Shown here: positions 22,748 through 29,904 of the stretch, piece after piece
Position numbering within the stretch: the first letter of the stretch is position 1
How the letters are laid out: each line of letters starts with the position of its first letter
Assembly (NCBI GenBank): GCA_002317385.1
Contig: DCJH01000015.1
Location: 1-30,589 of the forward strand
Source: Prevotella sp. UBA1705
Lineage (GTDB): Bacteria; Bacteroidota; Bacteroidia; Bacteroidales; Bacteroidaceae
Length of the DNA stretch: 30,589 bases
Direction of reading: 5' to 3'
Notes under the pieces: generated by a model
What the model saw: the letters and a program-made list of their open reading frames with translations, nothing else
What the model was told of the DNA's origin: nothing
The model's database searches: none
Translations under genes and position numbers: made by a program

Positions 22748-23986
22748 ATGGAAAGAACATGGAGATGGTTTGGCAAGAACGACAAGATTACGCTTGCCAT
22801 GCTCAGACAGATAGGTGTTGAGGGCATCGTCACGGCCTTGCACGACGTGCCCCTCGGCGAGGTGTGGACGCGTGAGCGCATTCACGACCTGCGGTCGTAT
22901 ATCGAAAGCTTCGGCCTGCGCTGGAGCGTGGTGGAGTCGTTGCCCGTTACTGAGACCATCAAATATGGCGGACCCGACCGCGACCAGCAGATTGAGATCT
23001 ACAAACAGAGCATGCGCAACCTCGCCGCAGAGGGCATCCACACCATCTGCTACAACTTCATGCCGGTATTAGACTGGGCCCGGACCGACCTCTTGCACGA
23101 GAATCCGAACGGCTCCAGCAACCTATACTTCAGCATTCCGGAGTTTGCTTATTTCGACATCTATATCCTCAAGCGCGACGGCGCCCGCGAGGACTGGGCA
23201 CGATTCCAGACCCTCGGTCCCGACGGCAAGCCCAACGGCCGCGACATCTTGGCCGAGGTGGACGAGCTGAAACGTGGCATGACGCCTGAGAAAGACCACG
23301 CGCTGGTGGAGAATATCGTCATCAAGACGCAGGGATTCGTATCGGGCAACTTCAAGGAAGGCGACGAACACCCCATCGAACTCTTCCGCGAGCTACTGAC
23401 ATTATATGAGGGAATCGACCGCAATCAGTTGCGCGAGAACATGAAATACTTCCTCGAAGCCATCATGCCGGTATGCCGTGAGTGCGACATCTATATGTGC
23501 GTGCACCCCGACGACCCACCTTTCCAGGTACTCGGACTGCCCCGCATCGTGACCTGCGACGAGGATATCCAATGGTTCCTCAACGCCGTACCCGACCCGC
23601 ACAATGGGCTTACGTTCTGCGCCGGGTCGCTGTCGGCAGGTGCCCAGAACAATCTGGTGGAGCTGGCACAGCGTTATGCCTCCCGCACCTGGTTCGTCCA
23701 TCTGCGCAGTTGCCACGTTTTCCCCAACGGAGACTTCACCGAGGCGAGCCATCTCGGTGGTCGTGCCGACATCATCGAGCTGGCACGCATCTTCGAGAAG
23801 GCCAATCCCGCGCTCCCCATGCGTGTGGACCACGGCATGACGATGCTCGGCGACGAGAGCCGCGGCTACAATGCGGGCTACAGTTTCCTCGGTCGCATGC
23901 TCGCCATGGGGCAGGTTCAGGGCATCCTCGCTACCGTAGACCGCGAACTCGGCATAGACTACAAGCAGCCGGGATTCTTCGACTAA
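22748..23986 (+). CDS. uxuA: Mannonate dehydratase
   Basis: UxuA dehydrates D-mannonate to 2-keto-3-deoxy-D-gluconate in the hexuronate (glucuronate) catabolic pathway; it is a cytoplasmic, divalent-metal-dependent TIM-barrel enzyme. The 412 residues compare with about 394 in E. coli. Hallmarks are the start MERTWRWFGKNDKITL, the segments CYNFMPVLDWARTDL (about 102-116), CVHPDDPPFQVLGLPRIV and NGLTFCAGSL, and FVHLRSCH near residue 320, which together carry the metal-binding histidines and cysteine. The start is ATG. The next gene, an SDR, probably performs the preceding step. The stop codon is followed directly by a heptad repeat. The assignment is near certain. Confidence 0.97.
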   Translation: MERTWRWFGKNDKITLAMLRQIGVEGIVTALHDVPLGEVWTRERIHDLRSYIESFGLRWSVVESLPVTETIKYGGPDRDQQIEIYKQSMRNLAAEGIHTICYNFMPVLDWARTDLLHENPNGSSNLYFSIPEFAYFDIYILKRDGAREDWARFQTLGPDGKPNGRDILAEVDELKRGMTPEKDHALVENIVIKTQGFVSGNFKEGDEHPIELFRELLTLYEGIDRNQLRENMKYFLEAIMPVCRECDIYMCVHPDDPPFQVLGLPRIVTCDEDIQWFLNAVPDPHNGLTFCAGSLSAGAQNNLVELAQRYASRTWFVHLRSCHVFPNGDFTEASHLGGRADIIELARIFEKANPALPMRVDHGMTMLGDESRGYNAGYSFLGRMLAMGQVQGILATVDRELGIDYKQPGFFD

Positions 23987-24023
23987 TAAGAAATTGATAA
24001 TTGAAAATTAATAATTATGATTA
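23984..24023. repeat. AT-rich heptad repeat beginning at the uxuA stop codon
   Basis: After the TAA stop the plus strand reads TAAGAAA, TTGATAA, TTGAAAA, TTAATAA, TTATGAT, a degenerate 7-base step. It is non-coding. Confidence 0.7.
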
Positions 24024-24163
24024 CTTTCAAGGGGTGAGACCCGGGTGGCCAGAGTAACGTAGCTTATCAACAACTGGACTAATCCTGTGGTTTCTATAAC
24101 CCCTATGAACAGCATCATCCAAGGAAAAGGCAAGCGCCTCCTATATGATGGGGCGCGCAGGCA

Positions 24164-24204
24164 TTTGTCTTAACTCCTTAACTTCTTAACTCCTCAACTC
24201 CTTC
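24164..24204. repeat. Octad repeat block, copy 3 (TTAACTCC type), ahead of the SDR gene
   Basis: GCATTTGTC is followed by TTAACTCC, TTAACTTC, TTAACTCC, TCAACTCC and TTC, ending 7 bases before the SDR ATG. The ATTTGTCTT leader and octads match the blocks at 12465 and 12536, but here the repeat reads in the same direction as the gene. Confidence 0.8.
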
Positions 24205-24211
24205 AAAACAA

Positions 24212-25024
24212 ATGAACAACCTTTTCAACATCAAAGACTACGTGGTAGTCATCACCGGCGGCACGGGCGTGCTGGGCCGTTGCATCGCCAAATACCTGGC
24301 ACAGAATGGTGCCAAGGTGGCTATTCTGGGCCGCAAGGAAGACGTGGGACAGGAAATCGTGGCCGACATCGAACGTGACGGTGGCGTGGCCAAGTTTTAC
24401 AAGACCGACGTGATGAACGTGGACGTGGTGAAACAAAACTGCACCGACATCCTCAAAGACTTCGGACGCGTCGACACCCTGCTCAATGCCGCAGGCGGAA
24501 ACATGAAGGGAGCCACCATCGCGCCCGACCAAAACTTCTTCGACCTCGACCCCGAGCAGTTCCAGACCGTGCTCAACCTGAACCTCACGGGCACCGTCAT
24601 CCCCACCCAGGTGTTCCTCAAACCCATGGTGGAACAGGGCAAGGGCTCTATCATCAACTTCAGTTCGATGGCCGCCTTCCGTCCCATGACGCGCGTGTGC
24701 GGCTATGCTGCGGCCAAGGCCGGCATCTCCAACTTCACCGCCTACATGGCCCACGAGACCGCCAAGAAGTTTGGCGAGACCATCAGAGTGAACGCCATTG
24801 CCCCCGGTTTCTTCATCACCGAGCAGAATCGCGCCCTCCTCACCAATCCCGACGGCAGCTATACGCAGCGCGGACAGGATGTGATCCGACAGACACCCTT
24901 CGGCAGAATGGGTCGCCCCGAGGAGCTTTGCGGCACCATCCACTACCTCATGAGCGACGCTTCGGCCTTTGTTACCGGTGCCGTGGCCGTGGTAGACGGT
25001 GGTTTCAACATCTTTGCGATGTAG
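24212..25024 (+). CDS. SDR-family oxidoreductase, probable D-mannonate oxidoreductase
   Basis: A 270-residue classical short-chain dehydrogenase/reductase. The NAD(P)-binding motif TGGTGVLG is at residues 15-22, NAAGGNMKG follows near 90, the catalytic serine is S151 or S152 (NFSSMAAF), and Y165 and K169 form the YAAAK motif. The C-terminal segment ends in TGAVAVVDGGFNIFAM. Directly after uxuA, in Bacteroidetes, an SDR commonly takes the place of the long-chain UxuB enzyme and interconverts fructuronate and mannonate; I infer that function from context. D-arabinitol or gluconate dehydrogenase-like activity is an alternative. No separate promoter box is visible in the 225-base gap, so it is probably transcribed with uxuA. 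Confidence 0.88.
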   Translation: MNNLFNIKDYVVVITGGTGVLGRCIAKYLAQNGAKVAILGRKEDVGQEIVADIERDGGVAKFYKTDVMNVDVVKQNCTDILKDFGRVDTLLNAAGGNMKGATIAPDQNFFDLDPEQFQTVLNLNLTGTVIPTQVFLKPMVEQGKGSIINFSSMAAFRPMTRVCGYAAAKAGISNFTAYMAHETAKKFGETIRVNAIAPGFFITEQNRALLTNPDGSYTQRGQDVIRQTPFGRMGRPEELCGTIHYLMSDASAFVTGAVAVVDGGFNIFAM

Positions 25025-25215
25025 CCTCCGCACCGCTAACCTCTACCCACCTCCTTTTACATTGGGATTCAACGTGCCGTGTCTGCCCCAACCTGGCAGC
25101 CTCCACCATCATTATCCCAACGTGAAAGAAGGTGCGCTTGTCTATGAACCCATCGACCCCGAGCAACACTTCCACTTGTCCTTGATTATCAATCGATTAC
25201 AAACCGCCAAACAAT

Positions 25216-25306
25216 CCTTCCGCCTTGAGTACCTTTTCGTCTCGCGATTCCTACCTTATCGTCGCACGATTAGGTACTATTCCTCCCGCCTTTAGTACCT
25301 CTTTTC
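25216..25306. repeat. Imperfect direct repeats flanking a hairpin
   Basis: CCTTCCGCCTTGAGTACC (from 25216) and TCCTCCCGCCTTTAGTACC (from 25281) are imperfect direct copies, each followed by a CTTTTC-like tail. Between them TACCTTATCGT pairs with ACGATTAGGTA (25252-25276, 3-base loop, one mismatch). Confidence 0.7.
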
Positions 25307-25328
25307 AAAACTATATACTTCCAATCCC

Positions 25329-25843
25329 AGCCTCTCCCCCTGCCCCCTCCCCCGGAGGGAGGGGAGTATCATGCCAGATAGTCGGGATGATGGGTGAGAC
25401 AGAGCGAAGTCTTAGTAGGGACATGCCCCGTGGATGTCCGCACCGCCGGAGGGCAAACGGGGATATGTAATATCATTCTACATAGGGGTAAATGTGGGCA
25501 AGAGTCTGTGTCCTGATGCCATCGGAGATGGCGAAGGGGGCTTTTGTCTCAATAATGATTTAGAGATTTTTTGTGTCTTTTGTGGACAAGAAAATGGGGG
25601 TTCCACAAAAAACACAGAAGAAATCAGAGAAAGAAGGGCGTTTTTTAGAATTTCACAAAAGCATCGCAAGGCGATGGATGAGGACGCAGAAGGATACGGG
25701 ATGGGAGAATATTCAGGGTGATCTGCGGGGTGCGGACATGCACGGGGCATGTCCCTACTGAGCCATCACCATTCATACGCCATCATTTCTGTCTTCCTGC
25801 ATATCACTCCCCTCCCTCCGGGGGAGGGGAAGGGGGAGAGGCT
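25329..25843. repeat. Symmetric composite inverted repeat of about 515 bases
   Basis: Outer arms 25329-25367 and 25806-25843 are near-identical inverted copies (one substitution, one deletion); each also contains an internal CCCTCC/GGAGGG hairpin. Inner arms 25414-25444 and 25729-25759 match at 30 of 31 positions. The links between outer and inner arms are both 46 bases but have diverged. The middle (25445-25728) carries another imperfect hairpin at 25568-25620 with 19-base arms and a 15-base loop. In the right inner arm GGACATGC pairs with GCATGTCC (25734-25754). No transposase or target-site duplication is visible. Confidence 0.85.
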
Positions 25844-25868
25844 TTGTATGGGATGAAGAAGCGGAAAA

Positions 25869-26639
25869 CTATTGGGCAGCTATCTTCAGGGCCTCGACGG
25901 GACGATTGGTAGTGATGAAATCGACGCCGAGATGGACGAAATGTGCCATCTCTTTGGGGTCGTTGACGGTCCAGACATTGACGGAAAGGCCGAGGTCGTG
26001 GCACTCCTTCACCCACTCGGGATGCGCCATGACGACCGAACCATGGTAGTCGATGCCCGTGAGACCAAGGTCCTTGATCTGGCGCGGGGTGAGGTTGCCG
26101 TCGAGATAAGCCACCTGCGCCTTGGGCGCCCAGGCATGGAGCCGCTCGCAGGCGTGCCGACTGAAGGAGATATAGTCTACCCGACCCTCGAGCCGGGCGG
26201 CACGAACCAGTCGCAACACCTCACGGATGCAGCGGTCTTCGGCCTCGGGCGTGCGATGCGCCTTCACCTCAAGCACGAGCCGACAGCGCAGCTTGCGGGC
26301 AGCAGCCAGATAGCGTTTCAGCGTGGGCAGACGCTCGCCGTTGCGCAGACGGGTGCGCTTGATGTCGGCATAACGCGCCGTCTCAATGTTGATGGTATCG
26401 CGACGGTCGGCACTCACGATGTCGTCGTCGTGAAAGACCACCACCTTGCCGTCGTGAGTGATATGTACATCGAGTTCCGAGGCGTAGGCCCCGATGCGGT
26501 CGGCGGCCCGGAGCGAGGCGAGAGAATTCTCTGCGCTGCCTGCAACGTCCCAGTAGCCACGATGGGCAACGATGCGTGTCTGCGCGGCGAGAGCAAGCGA
26601 CAATACCATGAAAACCGAGAGCAGGATGTATTTTCTCAT
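25869..26639 (-). CDS. Secreted glycerophosphodiester phosphodiesterase
   Basis: A 256-residue exported enzyme of the GDPD family, which hydrolyses deacylated phospholipids such as glycerophosphocholine to glycerol 3-phosphate and an alcohol. After the signal peptide MRKYILLSVFMVLSLALAAQ, the TIM barrel begins with the catalytic HRG motif (H26, R27). E37 in SAENSLASL, metal ligands E55 and D57 (SELDVHIT) and the second catalytic H70 (VVFHDDD) follow. The C-terminal VNVWTVNDPKEMAHFVHLGVDF is typical, with the family tail DFITTNRP. I chose the ATG at 26639; an in-frame GTG at 26678 would add 13 residues before the signal peptide and overlap the promoter box. It probably works in periplasmic phosphate or glycerol scavenging, like the phosphodiesterase gene at 21409. 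Confidence 0.93.
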   Translation of the reverse strand: MRKYILLSVFMVLSLALAAQTRIVAHRGYWDVAGSAENSLASLRAADRIGAYASELDVHITHDGKVVVFHDDDIVSADRRDTINIETARYADIKRTRLRNGERLPTLKRYLAAARKLRCRLVLEVKAHRTPEAEDRCIREVLRLVRAARLEGRVDYISFSRHACERLHAWAPKAQVAYLDGNLTPRQIKDLGLTGIDYHGSVVMAHPEWVKECHDLGLSVNVWTVNDPKEMAHFVHLGVDFITTNRPVEALKIAAQ

Positions 26640-26666
26640 ATTTGAAGTTCGATGATGAATAGGCCT

Positions 26667-26674
26667 CAAAGTTA
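26667..26674 (-). promoter_or_regulatory. Probable -7 promoter box for the GDPD gene (TAACTTTG)
   Basis: TAACTTTG on the minus strand is identical to the box ahead of uxuA and ends 27 bases before the ATG at 26639. Its position supports that ATG over the upstream GTG. Confidence 0.65.
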
Positions 26675-26746
26675 GCACGAATAATCCGTTTGGCAGCCTT
26701 TTTGACCATGAAATGTGGTGACAACATACCGAAAACCATCCGCCGG

Positions 26747-28444
26747 CTATTGCATATCGATGCGGAAAGCCTTGGGCCGCACCATGTTTTCGGTGTAGAC
26801 GTGGCCAAATCGGTCGGTCACGCGGATGCGAACCGTAGAGTTCGGCTGCGAGGCCCGGGCCATGAACATGTGGCTTGTGGGCGTGGTGACCAGATGAGGA
26901 TTGTCCACTCCGCCGGCCTGAATCAGCGGACCCTCGTAGGAAATGATGTGTAGCGGGTCGTAAGCCTCCACCCTATTCACCGCGAGCGGGCGCCCGGCCT
27001 CGAATGCCTCCACCTTCCACAGCGGGTCGTAGTTCCACACATTGATGAGCACCCGGTTGTCGTGGCGCGGCGCGGCGTAGCCATGGGCAAAGGCGCGAAG
27101 CTCCAGTTCGCGCTCCGGCGCATAGCTGCGGGGGTCGAGGTAGACCGTGTTGAGGTCGTAAGCGCGAAACTGATAGGAACTGTTGTGGTAGGCACTCTTG
27201 TAATACCACTCCGCCCGTGGGCCGTCCCAGCGGTAGACAGCGTAGCCACCGGGTGCCCCATCCTGACACACGGAGTTGCCGGCCAGAGGGCCGGTGGTCC
27301 ACCAAGTGGCACTGATGGCAGGCACGTTGTGGTCGGTGATATGGTCGGACACCTGAATGTTGTGGGCCATATGGAGGTGTCCCGAGAGCAGTTCCACATG
27401 GGTAAATCGGCTCAGTGCCGCCATGAGCTCACCGCTATTCTCCAGCAGCTCTCGGTGCACCTCATGGCCTTCGTCCCACCGCGGATGGCGGAAGACGGGG
27501 GCGTGCATGGCAATGACGATGGGCGTGGAGGCATCGGTGATAAGCGACAGGTCGCGCCTCAGCCATTCCATCTGCTGGCTGGCAAGCCGCGCGCGATAGT
27601 TGCAACGGCCCATCGTGCCCTCGCGGGCACCGTCGTTGAGATAGTTGGTGTTGTCGAGCACCACGTAATGCACCCGTCCGAGATTGAACGAATAGTAGGT
27701 GGGGCCGCACGCATCTATGAAGGTCTGGGCCGAAGCACGGTCGCCCTCCACCTGCGGATTGCCGTCGTGGTTGCCCATGTTGTGGTAGATGGGCGCATGG
27801 ATGAGCTGCATCTCGCGCACGGCATCGCCGATATCGAAATGGTTGGCATACCAGAACATGTCCCAACTCTCGTCGCCGAGGCTCAGTCCGTAGACCTTGT
27901 AGCCCTCGCGTCGCAGTCTGTCGATAGACGCATTGATATCCCGGGCCACCGCGCGAAACTGCTCTACGTCGTTGTTGCGCCCCGCAAGGTGGCAGTCGGC
28001 CAGCGTAAAAATGGCATGCCTGTCGGTGTCTACCGACTTCAATTCGAAGTCGACGGTCTCCAATTGGTCCCTCTTCATCGGCACGAGACGCTTGTAGAAC
28101 TGCGGCGAGTTGCCGCTCATGGGGGGCTCGTAGCCGCTGGGCGTGGAGACGAAGACATAGCCCATCGACTTGGAAGAGTGCAGGCGGTAGATACCAAAAG
28201 TGTCGGTCAGCGTCACTTCGACACCATCCGACACTTCCACACCAGCCAGTTTTCTGCCCTCGCAGGTCACCGTGCCTGTCAGTGTATAGCCCTCCCCAGG
28301 CAGTTCCACCGGTTTTCGGCTGGCCAAGGTCGGCGATATCTCTTCGCTTGCGCAACTCAATATGGACACGAGGCAGGCCATGGCCAGAGCCTTGGGCATG
28401 CGCCTGACCATTGTCATGAACCCGTTGTTCTCTTCTACAAGCAT
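26747..28444 (-). CDS. Calcineurin-like metallophosphoesterase lipoprotein
   Basis: A 565-residue exported phosphoesterase. An N-terminal hydrophobic segment ends in a lipobox-like SILSC with cysteine 31, so it is probably a lipoprotein; ATG codons at 28444 and 28417 are both possible starts. Residues about 50-125 form a beta-sandwich module (GYTLTGTVTCEGRKLAGVEV). The dinuclear metal centre of the calcineurin-like fold follows: LADCHLAG, LSLGDESWD, NMGNHDGN, AMHAPVFRH and LLSGHLHMAHN. The C-terminal 150 residues form a further beta domain typical of the Bacteroidetes three-domain (N, catalytic, C) phosphoesterases. The substrate is unknown; phosphomonoesters, phosphodiesters or nucleotides are candidates. 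It lies 107 bases upstream of the GDPD gene, which has its own promoter box. Confidence 0.9.
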   Translation of the reverse strand: MLVEENNGFMTMVRRMPKALAMACLVSILSCASEEISPTLASRKPVELPGEGYTLTGTVTCEGRKLAGVEVSDGVEVTLTDTFGIYRLHSSKSMGYVFVSTPSGYEPPMSGNSPQFYKRLVPMKRDQLETVDFELKSVDTDRHAIFTLADCHLAGRNNDVEQFRAVARDINASIDRLRREGYKVYGLSLGDESWDMFWYANHFDIGDAVREMQLIHAPIYHNMGNHDGNPQVEGDRASAQTFIDACGPTYYSFNLGRVHYVVLDNTNYLNDGAREGTMGRCNYRARLASQQMEWLRRDLSLITDASTPIVIAMHAPVFRHPRWDEGHEVHRELLENSGELMAALSRFTHVELLSGHLHMAHNIQVSDHITDHNVPAISATWWTTGPLAGNSVCQDGAPGGYAVYRWDGPRAEWYYKSAYHNSSYQFRAYDLNTVYLDPRSYAPERELELRAFAHGYAAPRHDNRVLINVWNYDPLWKVEAFEAGRPLAVNRVEAYDPLHIISYEGPLIQAGGVDNPHLVTTPTSHMFMARASQPNSTVRIRVTDRFGHVYTENMVRPKAFRIDMQ

Positions 28445-28464
28445 AACATTCTGGTTTACACCCG

Positions 28465-28472
28465 CAAAGATA
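28465..28472 (-). promoter_or_regulatory. Probable -7 promoter box for the metallophosphoesterase (TATCTTTG)
   Basis: TATCTTTG on the minus strand matches TAnnTTTG and ends 20 bases before the ATG at 28444. It lies beyond the leu operon terminator, so the phosphoesterase is an independent transcript. Confidence 0.65.
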
Positions 28473-28566
28473 GCACAACGACATGACGATAGGGTTACAG
28501 CGTTTTGTCAATCGTTCAAAGGAAATGTGACAATGTGTTTACCGCAAACTCCCCCATGTTTCCAAC

Positions 28567-28604
28567 AAAAAAGCCTCGCCCGAAACAGATGTTCCGGGTG
28601 AGGC
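28567..28604 (-). terminator. Intrinsic terminator of the leu operon
   Basis: On the minus strand a 14-base-pair stem (GCCTCACCCGGAAC side, one mismatch and one G-U pair, 4-base loop) is followed immediately by six T. It lies about 70 bases after the leuB stop. This is the clearest Rho-independent terminator in the window. Confidence 0.85.
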
Positions 28605-28673
28605 TCTGTATGAATAAGACACTCACGGCTCACTTGGACAGGCCCCGTGGGGCAGGCTGCGAGCCACGAATGG

Positions 28674-29732
28674 CTACCGAGCTACATAGTTTGTGATCCA
28701 CTCACCTATCTCCTTGGTGCCGTAGACCTTGCCGCCCTCCACCTGAATCTCGGGTGTGCGCACATTGTTCTCCAGGGCCGCGTCGCAGGCCTGACGGATA
28801 AGGGCACCCTCTTCGCTGAGTCCGAAGTGCTCAAGCATCATGGCAGCCGAGAGGATTTGGGCCAGCGGGTTGGCAATATTCTTGCCGGCAGCCTGAGGCC
28901 ATGAGCCGTGCACAGGCTCAAAGAGCGGTGTGTGCTCGCCGAGAGAAGCCGAGGGCTGCAGACCCATCGAGCCGGTGATGGCGCTCGTCTCGTCGGTGAG
29001 GATGTCGCCAAAGGTGTTCTCCGTCACGATGACATCGAAGAAACGAGGCTCGGTGAGCACGCGCATCGAGGCGTTGTCGATAAACATATAGTCGACCGTC
29101 ACATCGGGATACTGCGGCTCCATCTCCTGCGCAATCTGGCGCCAGAGGCGTGAGCTGGCCAGCACGTTGGCCTTGTCGACCACCGTGAGGTGCTTGTTGC
29201 GACGGAGGGCGAACTCGAATCCTACCTTCAGGATGCGCTCAATCTCGGGACGATAGTATATATCGGTGTCGTAGGCCTTATCGTTGTCCTGATACTTCTC
29301 GCCGAAATACATTCCGCCTGTAAGCTCGCGGATAACCACGAAATCGGCTCCCTTGATGAGCTCTTCCTTCAGCGGCGACTTGTGGAGCAGGCAGTCGAAC
29401 GTGGCCACGGGGCGCACGTTGGCAAAGAGGCCGAGCTTCTTGCGCATGGCCAGCAGGCCCGTCTCGGGGCGCACCTTGAGCGTAGGGTCGTTGTCAAAGC
29501 GGGGGTCTCCCACAGCGGCAAAGAGCACGGCATCGGCGTCCATGCACACTTTAAAAGTCTCTTCAGGGAACGGATCACCCACAGCATCGATGGCATGGGC
29601 ACCGCAAAGGGCTTCATGGTAAGTGAACTCGTGATTGAATTTCTTGGCGATGGCATTCAGCACGTTGATGGCCTGAGGCATAATCTCGGGTCCGATACCG
29701 TCGCCTGCAAGAACTGCAATATTCAATTTCAT
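28674..29732 (-). CDS. leuB: 3-isopropylmalate dehydrogenase
   Basis: LeuB oxidises and decarboxylates 3-isopropylmalate to 2-ketoisocaproate with NAD, the third specific step of leucine synthesis, in the cytoplasm. The 352-residue length is standard. Signatures include the start LNIAVLAGDGIGPEIMPQA, the substrate loop RELTGGMYFGEK (about 138-149), DKANVL, VDYMFIDNASM, the metal-binding FGDILTDE and the NAD-binding FEPVHGSWPQAAGKNIANPL. The start is ATG. It lies 171 bases downstream of an isopropylmalate/citramalate synthase-type gene and is followed by an intrinsic terminator, so it is the last gene of a leucine operon. Confidence 0.97.
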   Translation of the reverse strand: MKLNIAVLAGDGIGPEIMPQAINVLNAIAKKFNHEFTYHEALCGAHAIDAVGDPFPEETFKVCMDADAVLFAAVGDPRFDNDPTLKVRPETGLLAMRKKLGLFANVRPVATFDCLLHKSPLKEELIKGADFVVIRELTGGMYFGEKYQDNDKAYDTDIYYRPEIERILKVGFEFALRRNKHLTVVDKANVLASSRLWRQIAQEMEPQYPDVTVDYMFIDNASMRVLTEPRFFDVIVTENTFGDILTDETSAITGSMGLQPSASLGEHTPLFEPVHGSWPQAAGKNIANPLAQILSAAMMLEHFGLSEEGALIRQACDAALENNVRTPEIQVEGGKVYGTKEIGEWITNYVAR

Positions 29733-29867
29733 AACTGATAGTTTATTTTTGGTTTTGATATTTTAATGGGAAGAGGTCGACTGCCACGGTGCGTCAGCCC
29801 GCCAGACGTATCTTAGCGTGAGGGAATCAGAACATATCGCGCTGAAAATCAACTATAAGACATTCGG

Positions 29868-29904
29868 CTATTATTCTCTTATTCCCTTATTCTATTATTC
29901 TCTT
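29868..29904. repeat. Octad repeat at the stop codon of the synthase gene
   Basis: On the minus strand, right after the TGA stop, the DNA reads AGAGAATAA, TAGAATAA, GGGAATAA, GAGAATAA, TAG: an 8-base step repeat. It lies in the gap before leuB. Confidence 0.75.

Larger units (their letters stand above)
25025..25868. other. 844-base non-coding region between convergent genes
   Basis: This stretch separates the plus-strand SDR gene from the minus-strand glycerophosphodiesterase gene, so both neighbours end into it. It holds a pair of imperfect direct repeats with a hairpin (25216-25306) and a large composite inverted repeat (25329-25843). Short open frames here are translations of the repeats and I do not accept them as genes. 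No RNA gene is recognised. Confidence 0.7.

Noticed and set aside
24104..24175. Mini-ORF of about 22 codons (MNSIIQGKGKRLLYDGARRH...) before the SDR gene
   Set aside because: It is too short to judge, has no visible translation signal, and ends inside the octad repeat.
25434..25761. Small open frames inside the composite inverted repeat
   Set aside because: They consist of repeat arm and hairpin sequence. No plausible start context or known domain is seen.
27062..28486. 474-codon open frame on the plus strand
   Set aside because: It is antisense to the metallophosphoesterase and shows no domain; the minus strand has all metal motifs.
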